DNA of 64,000 nt from Cycas panzhihuaensis (taxonomy: Eukaryota > Cycadophyta). The position numbers and the translations under genes are program-made. Of this stretch, positions 21,004 to 33,242 are shown piece by piece; the stretch's first letter is position 1; each line of letters begins with the position of its first letter. The notes below the pieces were generated by a model, which made no database searches, had not been told where the DNA came from, and saw only the letters and a list, made by a program, of their open reading frames with translations. The stretch is from the NCBI GenBank assembly GCA_023213395.1, contig CM041465.1, positions 15,128,001 to 15,192,000 of the forward strand. Reading direction: 5' to 3'.

Positions 21004-22919
21004 TTTTTTCTTTTTAAAATCAAAAGCAAACAAATTAGAAACAATGTATGCAAATTCTCTTTTCTTCTTTTTTTTCTTTTTGTTTTTAAAATGAAAGATG
21101 CACATGCAACTATAAAATAGCTTTCCTATATGCAATATGCACACTTCACTTCAAAAGGAATGATACTACCAAAATCTGAAACTCACTATATGATCTTTGT
21201 GCAAGTTTTTCAAAGAGATTAATTAACATGCAAAACTAGTAAACATACTTCATCTTTCATGTATGCAACCAATTCTTTAAAAATGTGATGTATATTTCAC
21301 AAAGAAAAGAGATTCTTAAAAGATACTACTACTACTTTCTAACAATTTTTAGACTTATGAGATGATAAACAAACCACAAATCTGAACAATAACATTCACA
21401 TGAAAAACTAGTTCCAATGGTTCTATCATAATTGGAGTAGTAAAACCTCCAAAAGGATCCTTGAATCCTTTGCAAAACTAAAAAATTAGAGATGTTTTTA
21501 CCATGTAATATTCTCAACTTTTCTCTTAAAAGATAAAGCAACCAACTTGAAAGTAAAAGTTAATGGAAACACCAATTTAAGAAAAAAATAATTTTTTTCT
21601 TATTGTAATAAATACCTCAAAATGATAGTTTTCTTTTCTTTGACCAATTATTTTCCACAAACTTTCCTTCAAAGCGAATCAAAAAAGGAAGAACAACAAC
21701 AAAAAAAGGCCAAACTGGAGCCTAACAATGCCAAAAAAGAGTGGTAAATCAATTGAAATATAGACTGTTATAAAAGAGTGGGAAGGGATAACTAGATATA
21801 TGGTGGAGAGATGACCATGCTCCACCCTAGTCTACCCTTAAGGATTTCCATAAAGGGCTAGCCTTTCAGTGTATATTTTAGTATCAAAAAATAATACAAG
21901 ATCACTACAATAATTAGCTAAAGAAAAGGAAAGTTTCTAAGCCAAAATCACCTTTAAAACACTATGAAACAAGCCAAAATACAATAGGAAAGACCTTACT
22001 AAATTAAAAGAAGTTTAAAGCATAAAACTTAATGAAAATCCAAGAAAATAGAAACTTAGACTATCAACAGTTGAATAGCAACAATACAACAACAAAACTT
22101 CTTTAAGATTTTATCCAAAAGTATTTAAAAATATCAAGTTTCAGTCTCATAATAACAGTCTTCAAGAAATCTCCAAAAACTCCAAAAATTCATACTAAAG
22201 CTAAGACAAATCGCTACTAATCTATCTATTCACAATTAACAAAGACTCAAGGGCACTTTTGGGCATCGAAGGAATCAAATTCCACTAAATCTAGGCAACG
22301 ACATATAAAATTTTGGTGCACTGCCTGAGTTTTTCTTACATGCTAGTGAAAAATACAACCGGTCACATTTTTCACCTACAAAAAATATGACTTTACTTTA
22401 AAAATACTATAGGTCATGTTTTTAGCAGTGCCAAAAATGTGATAATAGTGGAACCAAAAATTGAATTAAAAAATACCAAAAATTTGATATTAGACAAAAA
22501 TTAAGTCACAAAACAACTTCATCATGAGTAAACAAGCCCAAAATAAGGTGGAAAGTATTAAATACTAGTCCAAAAAGTTAACCAATAATAAAATGTGGGT
22601 GAAATCTTGAAAATAAAGTGAAAATAACATATTTTGAAGGAAGAATGAGGTCAAATTAGTCATAAAAGAAAATTGTGGTGCCATAGTTTATGTCATCAAT
22701 GAATAATAATAAAAGTACAAATTACGTCATCATCAATCACACTTTATTGATTAAATTTCATAGATCACTTCAATAAAAACATGGTCTAACTTATGATCAA
22801 ATAAAATCTATTAATCATTTTCTATATGATCATGCTTAACATGTCAAAACTTATCAATACAAATCAAATACAAGTCAAGAGGCTAGGTTTTGGTAAAATA
22901 GAATATGCCACACAATATT
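21004..22919. other. Unassigned AT-rich stretch
   Basis: May include the outer end of the G1 LTR, whose limit cannot be set. Otherwise I see A/T-rich sequence with no coding frame, no LTR pair and no RNA gene. The small open frames at 20953-21144 and 21332-21541 show no domain. Confidence 0.4.
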
Positions 22920-22929
22920 TGGAAGACCT

Positions 22930-23420
22930 TATGTGACATGTTTAAATAAAAGAAGATAAACCATTTGATTGTCTTACTAGGTAAACTATTCAACTCCTAC
23001 ATTAAGGATGAAAGCAACATCAATACCTATTTGAATAAGTTAATTGATATTAAAAATAAGATGGAGGGAATATAAGAAGACTTAATTAGTGATAAAATCC
23101 TATATATAATTTTCATAAATAAGTAGCTAGTATTTTACAACACCTTTCAAACCATGTATAATATTGATGAGATGTTGCAAGATACCTTATTTCAGAAGCT
23201 AAAGGGGCTACTTCTTGTAGAGGAAGTTAAGCTTAAACATCATAGGTTTGTGGGTTCTACTGATACTAGTCATGCTCTATCCTCAATAGTTCAGAAGAAT
23301 GAGGATGAAGATGGGGATAAATATTCATATAAAGAGGGTATTAATAAAGAGAAGAAGAAGAAATATAATGATTCATATACCTATTATAAAAAGATGGGCC
23401 ATAGGGAAAAGGACTACTAG
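22930..23420 (+). pseudogene. Copia gag C-terminal part of X1
   Basis: Reads NTYLNKLIDIKNKMEGI then DLISDKILYIIF, the UBN2-type gag pattern. The 88-codon open piece at 23154-23420 ends in TYYKKMGHREKDY, a CX2CX4HX4C zinc knuckle with both outer cysteines turned to Tyr. Stop codons lie upstream. Gag identity is good; completeness is poor. Confidence 0.7.
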
Positions 23421-23639
23421 GTGAGGAAAAAAAATTTAAGGCAGTCTAATGAAAAGGAAAAGATTATAGTTTATTGTATGTGAGTATCAACTCAAAAGGC
23501 ATCATATCAAAAGGAATATTCAATGATTGACTTAGGCATATAACAACATATCTCTCCTTATAAGAAGATGTGGTATATACCTAGAATGAATCACAATCTT
23601 CTTTCGACTCAAGATACCTAGGTATACTTTCCTAAAGAT

Positions 23640-24165
23640 AAGTTAGATATGAAATAATTTAAAGTGATAGTTGAAAAGATATATGAAGATTAGATAAAAT
23701 TATTAAGGAGCAATCATAAAAAAGCCAACGATAATTAGATTTCTAAGTTTTGTTTTAATCATGGTATTAAGTTTATACCATATGATGGAGTTGCCACATA
23801 GAAAGATAATACCTTGATTGATATGGCATTATGTAGGGTGCAAACACAACATATGTCATCTAATTTTGGGATAGAAGTTATGAAAACTATTGTTCATATT
23901 AGAACTAGATTCCAACCTCTACAGTTCAAAGTATGATACCCTATGAAAGATGGACCATTTAGAAACCTTCCATTAAAAAAATATTTAGGTGCACTACAAA
24001 TGCATTAATCTTTAATAGATAGTTGAAGAAACCTAACCATAGTTGCCAAAGTACTTTTGTTAGATACTATGGAAATAGCCATATATATAAATTGTAAGAT
24101 CTAGTAATGTGGAAGTTTCTTCATTGTCAAGATATAAAGATTAACAAAGCATCAATATACTAGTT
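23640..24165 (+). pseudogene. Copia integrase remnant of X1
   Basis: Starts with IKLLRSN and continues FNHGIKFIPYDGVAT, KDNTLIDMALCR (the copia QQNGVAERKNRTL block in eroded form) and, after a frame change near 23985, FRCTTNALIFN and YYGNSHIYKL, the integrase C-terminal GYS-like block. The zinc part and the first catalytic Asp are absent. It runs without a break into the unidentified frame that follows. Confidence 0.68.
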
Positions 24166-25003
24166 TGATAAGCCTCTACTATCAGATGTTTATTACCCCC
24201 CCTTCACAACATCTCCTAATCCTACAAAGGTTAAGCTCCAAGAGGAAGATGAAGTGAAAGGTAATAAAAGACACTAGTTACTCATTAAGGAGACAATGGC
24301 CTCCTCTATGTCATTATTGGCCATAATTGAGGATGTAATAGAAAGGATGATTGAAACTTGAACTACTAGTCGACTTCAAATGATGAAAGTTATTCACTCC
24401 CATATTCTTGATTCATTATAGTAAATGAATCCTTCCTAGAGAGTAGTTATGGAGGAGGAAAAAGATTCTTTACCTGGAAATATCCCTTCTATTTGAACTG
24501 ACCGTGAGATGATGATTGCACCCATTGATCAGAAGCCACTAAATAGGTCAAATATGGTAGTTACACTTGGTGGATAGTTACATCAAAATAAATTTCAAAC
24601 TTTATTTCTTAACCTAGACTCAAGGAGATTATATTAGGCGCAAACCTCTAAGGTCATTAAGGAAGGACAAGATAAATTATTATATTGATTGAATTTCACT
24701 AATGGTACATACCATATGTTTGATTTAGAGTCATCTTTGGTTGATGAAATATTATAATCTATGGAAGAAACTCTTAGTTTTAGGGAAGAGTACCTCTAAG
24801 ATCAAGTATTAATATTAGAAGTGAGATACCAATCAATTGTTCAAGAGGTGTTTGATGAAAACAAGCTTTAAGTAAAATCTTCTTCAGCCACTAACTTGGT
24901 TGTGAATCAATTCATAGAACTATTAGATAAACATCAATAATCAATAATCAACAAGATCATCCTTGAGGGGGGATTAGTCTATAAGGACAGACCTCCTAAC
25001 TAA
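24166..25003 (+). pseudogene. Unidentified decayed reading frame in X1
   Basis: About 279 codons in one frame from 24166 to TAA at 25001-25003, continuous with the integrase remnant and without any indel. Thirteen internal stops are TAG, TAA or TGA, nearly all explicable by one C-to-T (or G-to-A) change from CAG, CAA, CGA or TGG. No RT, RNase H or protease motif appears. The product would be rich in Glu, Leu, Ser and Ile, with a Glu/Leu/Gln-rich, possibly coiled segment near 24760-24870 (EEYL, VLILEVRYQSIVQEV). It ends about 30 bases after the G-rich tract at 24963-24974. I do not recognise the family. Confidence 0.5.
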
Positions 25004-25349
25004 TGTAGTAATTAATTTTGTTTTATTCCCTATTTGCATTATCATGTGCAAGTGTAATAGAGGGATGCATCCTTATGCAAATAGGTACGATAAAGATTCA
25101 TAACCATACATAAAATAATATGATACCATTTTAGGGTATATTTATATATACCCCCTTTATATTCCAACCATCAACTTGTATCAATGTAATCTCATCAAAT
25201 CTTCTCAAGTTCCATCTCACTTCTGAAACACTATGTTATTGTTTTATTTTAATATATTAAACATTGTGTTAGTGAATTTTCTCTCAAGAGAGTTTCCCAT
25301 AATAAATTTGGTGTTCAAGTCTCCTTATGCATATTCTTGGAGTGTAACA
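25004..25349 (+). repeat. Possible 3' LTR of X1
   Basis: TGTAGTAATTAATTTTG...GAGTGTAACA, about 346 bp, beginning just after the decayed frame and ending in CA. No partner LTR or target duplication was found, so this is only a candidate. Confidence 0.3.
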
Positions 25350-27200
25350 GTCCCTACCTCTAGTTGGTTTAACACCCGACTGACATCCTGATTATATATA
25401 AATCTTAATGTAAGATATATATATGTGTGTTCAAATTCATTTCTTCTCTAATACTATGCTAGAAATTATGTATGAGGAAATATGTATGCTAGTTGAAGAT
25501 AATAAACTCTTAAAATTCAATTCATCAATTCATGAGAAAGTACATATATTTATAACTAAATACAAAGGCTAATAAAAATAAAACTCTTAATTAAATTAGG
25601 ACTTTCTAATTATTCTCTTATATATTATAAAAAAAACTCTATTAAACTAACATGCCACTCAACTAGCATATATTTTAACTAGTATACAACTTAATAAACT
25701 AATAGATAATAAAATGAGATTATTTCTAACATAAGAATCACTAGTGTAAATTAAGAACTCATACTCTATTCTATAGATCCTACCTCTATTGATTCTTTTA
25801 TTGAACTCATTAGTTCTAATTTTTTATTTCCAAGTTACTAGTATGATAAAGTATTTACATGATTGCTTCCACTCTCTAATTCAATAATATGCTTCATTCC
25901 TCAATGTAATGATCCTAAATATTTATTTTATGAAGTTAATATTTAATTATTATTATTATTATCATTATTATTATAAAGTCAACTCTATAAAGTGGCCTAT
26001 CTTGGCACTTATAAATAAGTGAGGCCCCTAACTCAATAAGATATAACTTATTATTTCTTTCATAATGTTAAAGTAAGTTGTAGGCACATATTATGGGTAT
26101 AATATTCCTTCAAATTAATGCATTTAAAATTAAAGGCAAGCCTTTTAAAATGTTATGAAAAATTATGTTTGGTGTCAATCTATGTAATATGAGTAAGCAT
26201 AGGGTAAAAGTCTAAGGCAAATGTGATAATTGAATATATTTAAATATTTAGGATCATATCTTAACAAAATCCATTGAATGGAGGACTAAATAGGGGGTAA
26301 ATGTAAAAGTCGTCATATAAGTTCTACTTTAGGCTTTAAAGAACTATTTTTATCATTAAATTCATTGAAGTTATCATTGGAGAGAGTCATATTTGATGTC
26401 TTATTAAGTCACATCCATCTTTTATATTATTTAATATCATTCTAAATTTATTTTGCTATACATTTATGTTTTAATCAACTATGTCCTTCTTTCGACAATG
26501 ACCTAGTCTCTTACCTTATGTTTGTTGTTAGGGTTTGATTGATTTATTACATGGTAGTGTAGAGACTGCTTGGCATTTTGAATGCTTGAAATCATGATGA
26601 TTATGCTTGTGCCTAACTTATATTACTAATGATGAAAAGACCAGTATAGTATTTAATGAATAAAAGCCTACTTAAAGTGCTCATGATTCATTCATCTTAT
26701 TGATTTAGTTGGTGACTATATAATATTATTTCTTCTTCAATTACTGCCTGATGACTTGATTAACTCTTTATTGGACCAAATTATTACTTGGTGATGCCTT
26801 TCCCCTTTAAAAATTTTAAATTATGGTAAAAAATCTTTATTTAAGCTCAAAAATCTTGATCATGCTTTTCATCTTGACCAAAACCATGACCGTATTTTTC
26901 ACCTTACCCCAAAAATATGGCCTTCTTAATAAAATATAAGATCAATTTTTTTCATATTTAGAGTTTATTTTTTATTGTATTTTTTCATCATTTGTCATGT
27001 TTTTCACCCTTCATTGTGTTTTTTATCTATCTACCTTCAAAAGAAAATTTCAATATGATCTATTATTTTCATCGTTTGATTTTCCTTCTTATGAGTGATA
27101 AGCTTGGAAAGATAGGATTTACTCTAAGGAAGTGGCTCTAGGTCCTTATAGTTTTTAATCACTCCCATGTTACACATTATATAGAGTCTTAATCTCCTTC
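25350..27200. other. Unassigned AT-rich stretch
   Basis: No coding frame, LTR pair or RNA gene seen. A short imperfect ATT microsatellite lies at 25948-25975. Around 26860-27030 the motif TTTTTCACC recurs three times; a similar stretch is at 22360-22400, a weak match not enough to define an element. Confidence 0.4.
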
Positions 27201-27205
27201 ATTTA
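27201..27205. repeat. Target-site duplication of T1, left
   Basis: ATTTA, identical to 32570-32574. Confidence 0.9.
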
Positions 27206-27859
27206 TGTTCGATAATGTGACAACAATGTTTTGAAGGTAAAAATTTTGATAGGTTGGCAGCATGGTTTTTTCCCCTCAATTTTTGCAAGGGGATCCAAGG
27301 GGGGTAAGAGCCCCCTTTGGTTAGGGGGTACCAAAACCCCACCCACTGTAAAGAGGGGGTTTGGGGGCAATAGCCCCTGACCCAAAAATCTAGCATTGTG
27401 AAACATACTAAATTGTAAAGAGAATTGAGCTTGTTCATTCAAAATACCCTAGATTTGATGGTCGAGATTTGTACCTTATATGACTCTCTCATATAGCTTG
27501 ATTTATGGTGTTTCTTCATTATATTGATGATATATGATGTATTAGATGTACTGTATTGATTAGAGGTAGCTGGTTGTTATTTCTATGAGCATTTTATTAT
27601 AGATTATTTATATTTCTCTATTATTTGATAATAATAATTGATACCTTTCTTGTGTGGATGTTTTCCTAGCACACTACTAGGATTTTACCATATTATATCT
27701 GGTGTATTTATGATGATTTAGCTTTCTAATTTATTTATTATATTATCTCTAGTTTAAGAACTTGCATGTTAAATTTCAGTTTCAATTCCTATAACTAGTT
27801 GCAAAATAATTTAGATCTTGGTGGCAGTTTCTGGTTATTGGAACCTAGTTTTCTTAATA
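27206..27859 (+). repeat. 5' LTR of T1 (654 bp)
   Basis: Starts TGTTCGATAATGTGAC and ends CTTAATA (terminal CA mutated to TA). A G/C-rich block at about 27285-27385 holds repeated GGGG/CCCC inverted pairs. Small minus-strand open frames here are shadows. Confidence 0.9.
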
Positions 27860-27861
27860 AG

Positions 27862-27873
27862 TGGTATTGGAGC
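27862..27873 (+). other. Primer-binding site of T1
   Basis: TGGTATTGGAGC, two mismatches from the initiator tRNA-Met consensus TGGTATCAGAGC, two bases after the LTR. Confidence 0.85.
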
Positions 27874-27931
27874 TACTTTTATTCTTGCAATGAGTTTATA
27901 AAGGTTTTGTTATTAAATTTTTTTGCACCAA

Positions 27932-28990
27932 ATGGTAAAACTGGTGAATGTAAAGTTTGAGGTTGAGAAATTCAATAGCAAGAATAACTTTGAGTTGTGG
28001 AAGTTGAAAGCGTATGATGTTCTAGTATAATAAGGATTATATAGAGCTCTTGTAGGCAAATCGAAGAAAATCACATGGATGGACAATGATAAATAGGATG
28101 ATCTAGATAAAAGGGCTCTTAGCACAATATGATTGTGCTTAGTAGATGAATTTCTACTTAACATTATAGGGGAGAAGATGGCAGTAGAATTATGGATCCA
28201 GTTGGAAGGCTTATATATGACCAAATTAGTGACAAATCAAATCTACTTGAAGAGGTAACTTTACTTATTGTCTATAAAGAAAGGCATAAAAATTATTAAT
28301 CACTTAAATATTTTCAATACTTTTATTTGTCAGTTGGCTAGTATCGATGTCACTATTGAGGATGAGGATAAGGCTGTTACCTTGCTATGCTCATTACCAG
28401 AATCCTAGGATAATATTATCACCTCAATTAGTTTTAACACTACAGATAAATTAGACTATGATTCTGTTGTGAGTGCTTTACTAATAGAATAAGTGAGGAG
28501 GAAGTCTATTCTTGAAACCTCCATACCAGAAGCTATGACAACTAGAGGCAAAATGATTGAGAGAGGACAAAGCTCCAGGGACACATCAAGGTCAAAGTCA
28601 AAAGGCAAAAAGAGTAAGCTCATATGTTGGCACTGTAATAAGATAGGTCAGCTCAAGAAGGATTGCTAGAAAAGGAAGGAGTTCTAGAAAAAGGAAGATC
28701 CTACCAAGGAGGCTAATTAGGTGGAGTTGAATCAAGGTATAGATGATGATGTCTTAGTTGCTTATAATATTTCCCATTATCATCATGATTAGTTATTAGA
28801 TTCTGGTGCTTCACACCATATATATCCACACAAGAATTGGTTTTTATCATACCAACCTCTTGATGGTGGTGATATGCTTACGGGAAATGAAGTTTCCTAT
28901 AAGATAGTAGGCATTGGTAGCATCAAAATTAAAATGTTCGATTATGTAGTGAGAATATTAACTGAAGTTAGAAATGTACCTGATCTAAAA
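27932..28990 (+). pseudogene. Decayed gag and protease of T1
   Basis: ATG at 27932 opens MVKLVNVKFEVEKFN, the Tnt1-like gag start. NFELWKLKAYDVLV and TIEDEDKAVTLLCSLP mark the capsid region. The zinc knuckle CWHCNKIGQLKKDC (about 28622-28670) keeps three Cys; His is Gln (GQ for GH). Protease shows LLDSGASHHIYPHKNW near 28795-28845 with catalytic DSG intact. About ten stops, several being TAG for Gln or Trp. A one-base loss in an A run near 28988 shifts the frame into integrase. Confidence 0.87.
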
Positions 28991-30050
28991 AGAATTTGAT
29001 TTCCTTGGGTGAACTAGATTCTGGTGGTTATAAGTACACAGGTCACGAAGGAGTCTTGAAGGTATCAAAGGGTGCCTTGGTTATTATAAAATCCTTAAAG
29101 AAAGAAAACCTTTATATTTTGGTGGGAAGTATAGATGTCAATCATGCAACTATAGTATCAAAGACTATAGAAGATCCAGTTCAGTTATGGCATCAAAGAC
29201 ATAAGCACATGAGTGAGAGAAGACTTAAGATATTAATGAACCATAAGTTACTTCCTAACTTGCAATATTTAGATTTGACTTTTTATAAATATTATATTTT
29301 TGGAAAGTACTATAGACTCAAGTTTAAAGTAGGCAGTCATACTAGTAAAGGTGTTCTAGATTATGTATATTCAGATGTGCGGGGACCAGCCCCTACAATA
29401 TCTTATAGAGGATTATTATACTTTATTAGATTTATAAATGATCACTATAGATAGGTATGGGTATATTTTTTAAAAATGAAATTTAAAGTTTTTAGTATAT
29501 TTAAGTAGTTCAAGACTCTAGTTAAGAAGAACACTGGCAGGTCAATCAAATATTTAAGAACTGATAATAGAGATACATTCAACTCCTTGGAGTTTAAGAA
29601 CTATTACAAAGAAGTTAGGATTGAAAGGTATAAGACCATAAACTATACTCCACAATAGAATGGCATAGCTAAGTATATGAATAGGATACTCTTGGAAAGA
29701 GTGAGAAGCATACTGAATAATGTAGAAGTGGAGCAAGGCTTAGAGGTAGAAGTTATTCAAATAACTTGTTATTTGGTAAACAGGTCACCATCACTTACAA
29801 TAGATTACAAGATTCTTGAAGAGGTATGGACTAGACATCCATATTACTATTTAAATTTGAAAGTTGTTGGTTCTGATGCTTATACCTTAACTAATAAAAG
29901 TCAACATTCAAAGTTAGACCTAAAATCCAAGAGATGTATCTTTGTTGGTTATGGTGATAAAGATGGTATGAAGGGATACAGGTTGTGGGATCCTACTACC
30001 TACAAAATCACTATTAATAAAGATTTTTGTTTAATGAATGTCCCTTTCTA
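28991..30050 (+). pseudogene. Decayed integrase of T1
   Basis: Pre-integrase part VQLWHQRHKHMSERRLKIL; the zinc Cys pair reads FYKYYIF, both Cys lost. Core: VYSDVRGPAPT, FINDHYR, YLRTDNRDTF and NGIAKYMNR; the catalytic Glu (normally AERMNR) is Lys here. C-terminal part SKRCIFVGYGDKDGMKGYRLW is well kept. Open pieces are 28996-29454 and 29677-30051, in the same frame. A frame change lies close to 30020. Confidence 0.87.
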
Positions 30051-31010
30051 AAATTAGATAGTGTAGAAGTTGAAATGAAACATGAGCTAAAAGTTAAACA
30101 TCAACAGGTTAAGCTTAAGACCTAGCTATTTTTAGAAATAAAAATACATGAAGAGATTTTTAAAGATAAATATGTAGCAAATTTAAAGGAGTATGTGGAC
30201 ACTCCTCCACCAGTTATTAGAAGATCTACATAAGTCAGACATACACCTAATAAGAATAACCCTTCTATTTCTATTACTTTAGTTTCTAATGATGGTGAGC
30301 CTATATGCTATTAGGAAGCAGTAGATGATATCCATAGTGAGAAGTGGAAGAGGGCTATATAGGAAGATATAGATACTTTGAAGAAAAATAATTTATCAGA
30401 CTTGGTAGAACTTCCACATGGTAGGAAGACTGCTAGTTGCAGGTGGGTTTTCAACATGAAAATAGATATTGATGGAAAGGTTGATAAATACAGGGCAAGA
30501 CTGGTGGCTAAAGGCTTTGCACAAAAAGTAGGTATTGATTTTTATGAGTTCTTTTTACTAGTTGTTAAACTTATTTCATTTTAGGTTCTACTAGCATTGG
30601 TAGCTTCTCTTGATTTGGAGTTGGAATAGTTACATGTAAAAATAACTTTTCTGCATGGAGAATTAGATGAGGATATCTATATGGATCACCTAGAAGGGTT
30701 TATATAGGATGGTAAGAAAAGACTTGTTTACAGGCTCAAGAAATCATTGTATAGCCTGAAGCAATCACCTGGGCAATGGTATAAGAAGTTTAATGCCCTC
30801 ATGGAGAGCCAAAATTTTAAAAAAAGTGAGTATGATCATTGTGTTTACTTTAAATTCTTGGACAATAGATTATTCATTATCTTAGCATTGTATGTTGATG
30901 ACATGCTAGTTGCAAGCAAGAGTATGGCATAAATCAATAAGTTAAAGGCTCAATTAGCTAGGACTTTTGATATGAAGAATCTAGGAACTATAAAATAAAT
31001 CTTAGGCATG
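30051..31010 (+). pseudogene. Decayed reverse transcriptase of T1
   Basis: After a charged linker (to about 30320) come WKRAI, VELPHGRKTASCRWVFNMK, YRARLVAKGFAQKVGIDF, FLHGELDEDIYM, VYRLKKSLYSLKQSPGQWYK and the catalytic YVDD at 30891-30902, intact. Stops are mainly TAG. The frame is unchanged from here to the RNase H end. Confidence 0.9.
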
Positions 31011-31856
31011 GAGATATATAGAGATAGGAAAAATAGTAAGCTATGGTTATCACAGTAGAAATATATTGAGAAGGTACTGACCATATTTGGTATGGAAAAT
31101 GTGAAACTAGTAAGTATCATATTGACTTCCTATTTCAAGTTTTCTTCGAGTATGAGTCATAGTAATGAAGAAGAAAAGGATTATATGTCTCGTATAACTT
31201 ATGTTAATGCAGTAGAAAGTTTGATATATGCCATAGTATGTATAAGACCTAACATTTCACATGTAGTCAATATAGTTAATAGGTTTGTGGCAAATCTAGA
31301 AAAGGAACATTAGGCAGTAATGAAATAGGTGCTTCAATATTTGAGGGGCACAAGTGACTATTACATCACCTTTGGTGGTATAGGTAATTAGGTTTGTGGA
31401 TATATTGATTCAAACTTTGTAGAAGATTTAGATAAAAGAAGGTCTACTTTGGGTTATGTGTTTACTCTTGCAAATGGTCTAGCTAGTTGGATGTTAAAAT
31501 TATAGAGTATAATTGTATTATCAACTACATAAGAAAAATATGTTGCTATAACACATACTTGTAAGAAAGAAATATGGTTGCAGGGTCTATTGGTTTAGCT
31601 TGGAAGGAAACATGAAAAGGTAAAGACATTTTGTGACAGTCAAAGTGCCATTTACTTAGCAAAGAATCTAGTTTATCATAGTAGGACAAAGCATATTGCT
31701 CTCAAGTATCATTTTGTTAGATAGGTTATAGAAGTAGGTGGAGTGGCACTTGAGAAGGTTAACACAAAATAGAATTATATTGACATGTTCACAAAACCAG
31801 TACTATTAAAGAAGTTCAAATGGTGTTTGACTTCTCTTGGCTTATAGAAAAGGTGA
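31011..31856 (+). pseudogene. Decayed RNase H of T1
   Basis: Blocks [62 protein letters not shown] and [10 protein letters not shown] are in order and in one frame, with several TAG/TAA stops. It ends in the copia tail YIDMFTKPV then KFKWCLTSLGL. Confidence 0.88.
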
Positions 31857-31893
31857 TAGATGGTCCAAAAAAGGTATCAGGTAAATTTTTGTC

Positions 31894-31903
31894 AAGGTGG
31901 AGA
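31894..31903 (+). other. Polypurine tract of T1
   Basis: AAGGTGGAGA, directly before the 3' LTR. Confidence 0.8.
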
Positions 31904-32569
31904 TTATAGATAATGTGACAATAATATTTTAGAGGCAAAACTTTTGATAGGTTGACAACGTGGTTTCTCCCCTCAACTTTTGCGAGGGGATCCGAGGGGG
32001 CTGGAGCCCCCCTTGGCTAAGGGATGCAAGGGGTGTCGAAACCCCCCTCCCAACCCCTATAAAGAGGGGTTTCAAAGGTGATAGTCCCTGACCCAAAAAG
32101 CTAACATTATGAAACATACTAAATTATAAAGAGAATCAGGGTTGTTCATTCAAAATACCCTAGATTTAATGGCTGAAATTTGTGCCTTATATGACTCTCT
32201 CATATAGTTTGATATAGGGTGTTTTTCATTATGTTAATGCTATTTGATGTATTGGATGTACTTTATTAAGTAGAGGTGGCTGGTTATTATTGTTGTCAAT
32301 ATTCTGTTACAGATGATATATATTTCTCTATTCTTTGAAAATAAAGATCGATATCTTTCCTATGTGGATGTTTCCCTAGCACACTGTTAAGGTTTTACCA
32401 CGTTATATCTTGTATATTTGTGATGCTTTGGCTTTTTGATTTATTTGTTGTATTATCTCTAGTTTAAAAACTTGCATATTAAATTTTAGTTTTAATTCCT
32501 ATAACTAGTTGCAAAATAGTTTAGATCTTGGTGGCGGTTTCTAGTTACTAGGACCTAGTTTTCTCAACA
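31904..32569 (+). repeat. 3' LTR of T1 (666 bp)
   Basis: Starts TTATAGATAATGTGAC (TG mutated to TT) and ends CTCAACA. It follows the polypurine tract directly. The G/C-rich block is at about 31980-32075. Confidence 0.9.
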
Positions 32570-32574
32570 ATTTA
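32570..32574. repeat. Target-site duplication of T1, right
   Basis: ATTTA, partner of 27201-27205. Confidence 0.9.
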
Positions 32575-33237
32575 TAAGCCTATGTTTAGAATTCAATATT
32601 AAGGAGCTCTTAGATGAAAGATCAAAAGATTTGACTATATTTTATGTATATTCTAAACAAGTGGAGTACCCTCTTCAAGCTCACTTATGTCTCTTCCATT
32701 TCCAGCAAGCATTTGGAAGCTGAGATTGAAGTCATCTTCTTTTCTTCTTTTATTTTTCACTTCTCCATTTCCTTCTATTTCATCACTCCTCTTCCCCTTC
32801 TTCTCGACTTTGCTCTATTTCATTTCTTTCCTACCTCTCCTTTTATACATGTTGTGCTCATTAGGTTAAGGACATTGATCTAAAGCATCCTTTTCATTCT
32901 ATTTACAAGGCTTCTTTGATAAGTTTGTTTGTTCTTTGTCTCTTTTATCTTATTTACTTGTTTCTTAAATATAAGTAGTGAGAAAAGGAAGGAGTTTAAT
33001 GAGTTTTCTTTTAATTCCTTTATGTCTAGTTATCATAGAGTCTTTCATTGATATTTAGTAGTTTGGATACTTCTTTTTCTCTTTCAAGTAGAATAATGTC
33101 TAAAAAAATTACTTCCATAGATAAATTTTCTCTATTTTTCCTTCTTCATCATAAAAGACTTTGATAAGTGATCTTTGTAAAGACTTAATCTTATATGTTG
33201 AGAGTTGTCTTTGGGTGAAACACTTCTTTTGGCTTCT
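32575..33237. other. Unassigned spacer between T1 and A2
   Basis: About 660 bp with a pyrimidine-rich part (32740-32850, TTC/CTC-rich). Two overlapping short open frames exist but neither shows a domain. It is the left flank of the A2 target and would have been continuous with 40889 onward. Confidence 0.4.
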
Positions 33238-33242
33238 ATTGG
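33238..33242. repeat. Target-site duplication of A2, left
   Basis: ATTGG, identical to 40884-40888. Confidence 0.93.

Larger units (their letters stand above)
22920..25350 (+). mobile_element. Heavily decayed copia relic X1
   Basis: Plus-strand relic with gag zinc-knuckle end, integrase C-terminal half, an unidentified frame, a G-rich tract CTTGAGGGGGGA (24963-24974) and a possible LTR. Protease, the front of integrase, RT and RNase H are missing. No 5' LTR or primer-binding site is visible upstream, so both limits are approximate. Confidence 0.6.
27206..32569 (+). mobile_element. Complete Ty1/copia element T1 (5,364 bp, Tnt1/Tork-like)
   Basis: LTRs at 27206-27859 and 31904-32569 with exact 5-bp target duplication ATTTA outside them. 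Internal order: primer-binding site, gag, protease, integrase, RT, RNase H, polypurine tract. The leader is short (58 bp from primer site to gag), unlike all other elements here. The LTRs differ at about 15 in 100 positions by eye at the 5' end, so T1 is old. Both LTRs carry a GC-rich palindromic block. Coding damage is mostly stops; only two frame changes were found over nearly 4 kb. Confidence 0.93.

Noticed and set aside
22340-27040. Weak similarity between 22360-22400 and 26880-26930 as flanking repeats of X1
   Set aside because: Only about 40 bp match in AT-rich text, with no LTR ends or target duplication; not enough to define an LTR pair.
27199-27442. Two overlapping 79-codon minus-strand frames rich in Pro/Trp
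   Set aside because: They lie wholly in the T1 LTR and arise from its GC-rich palindromic block; the 3' LTR gives a similar shadow at 31929-32117.
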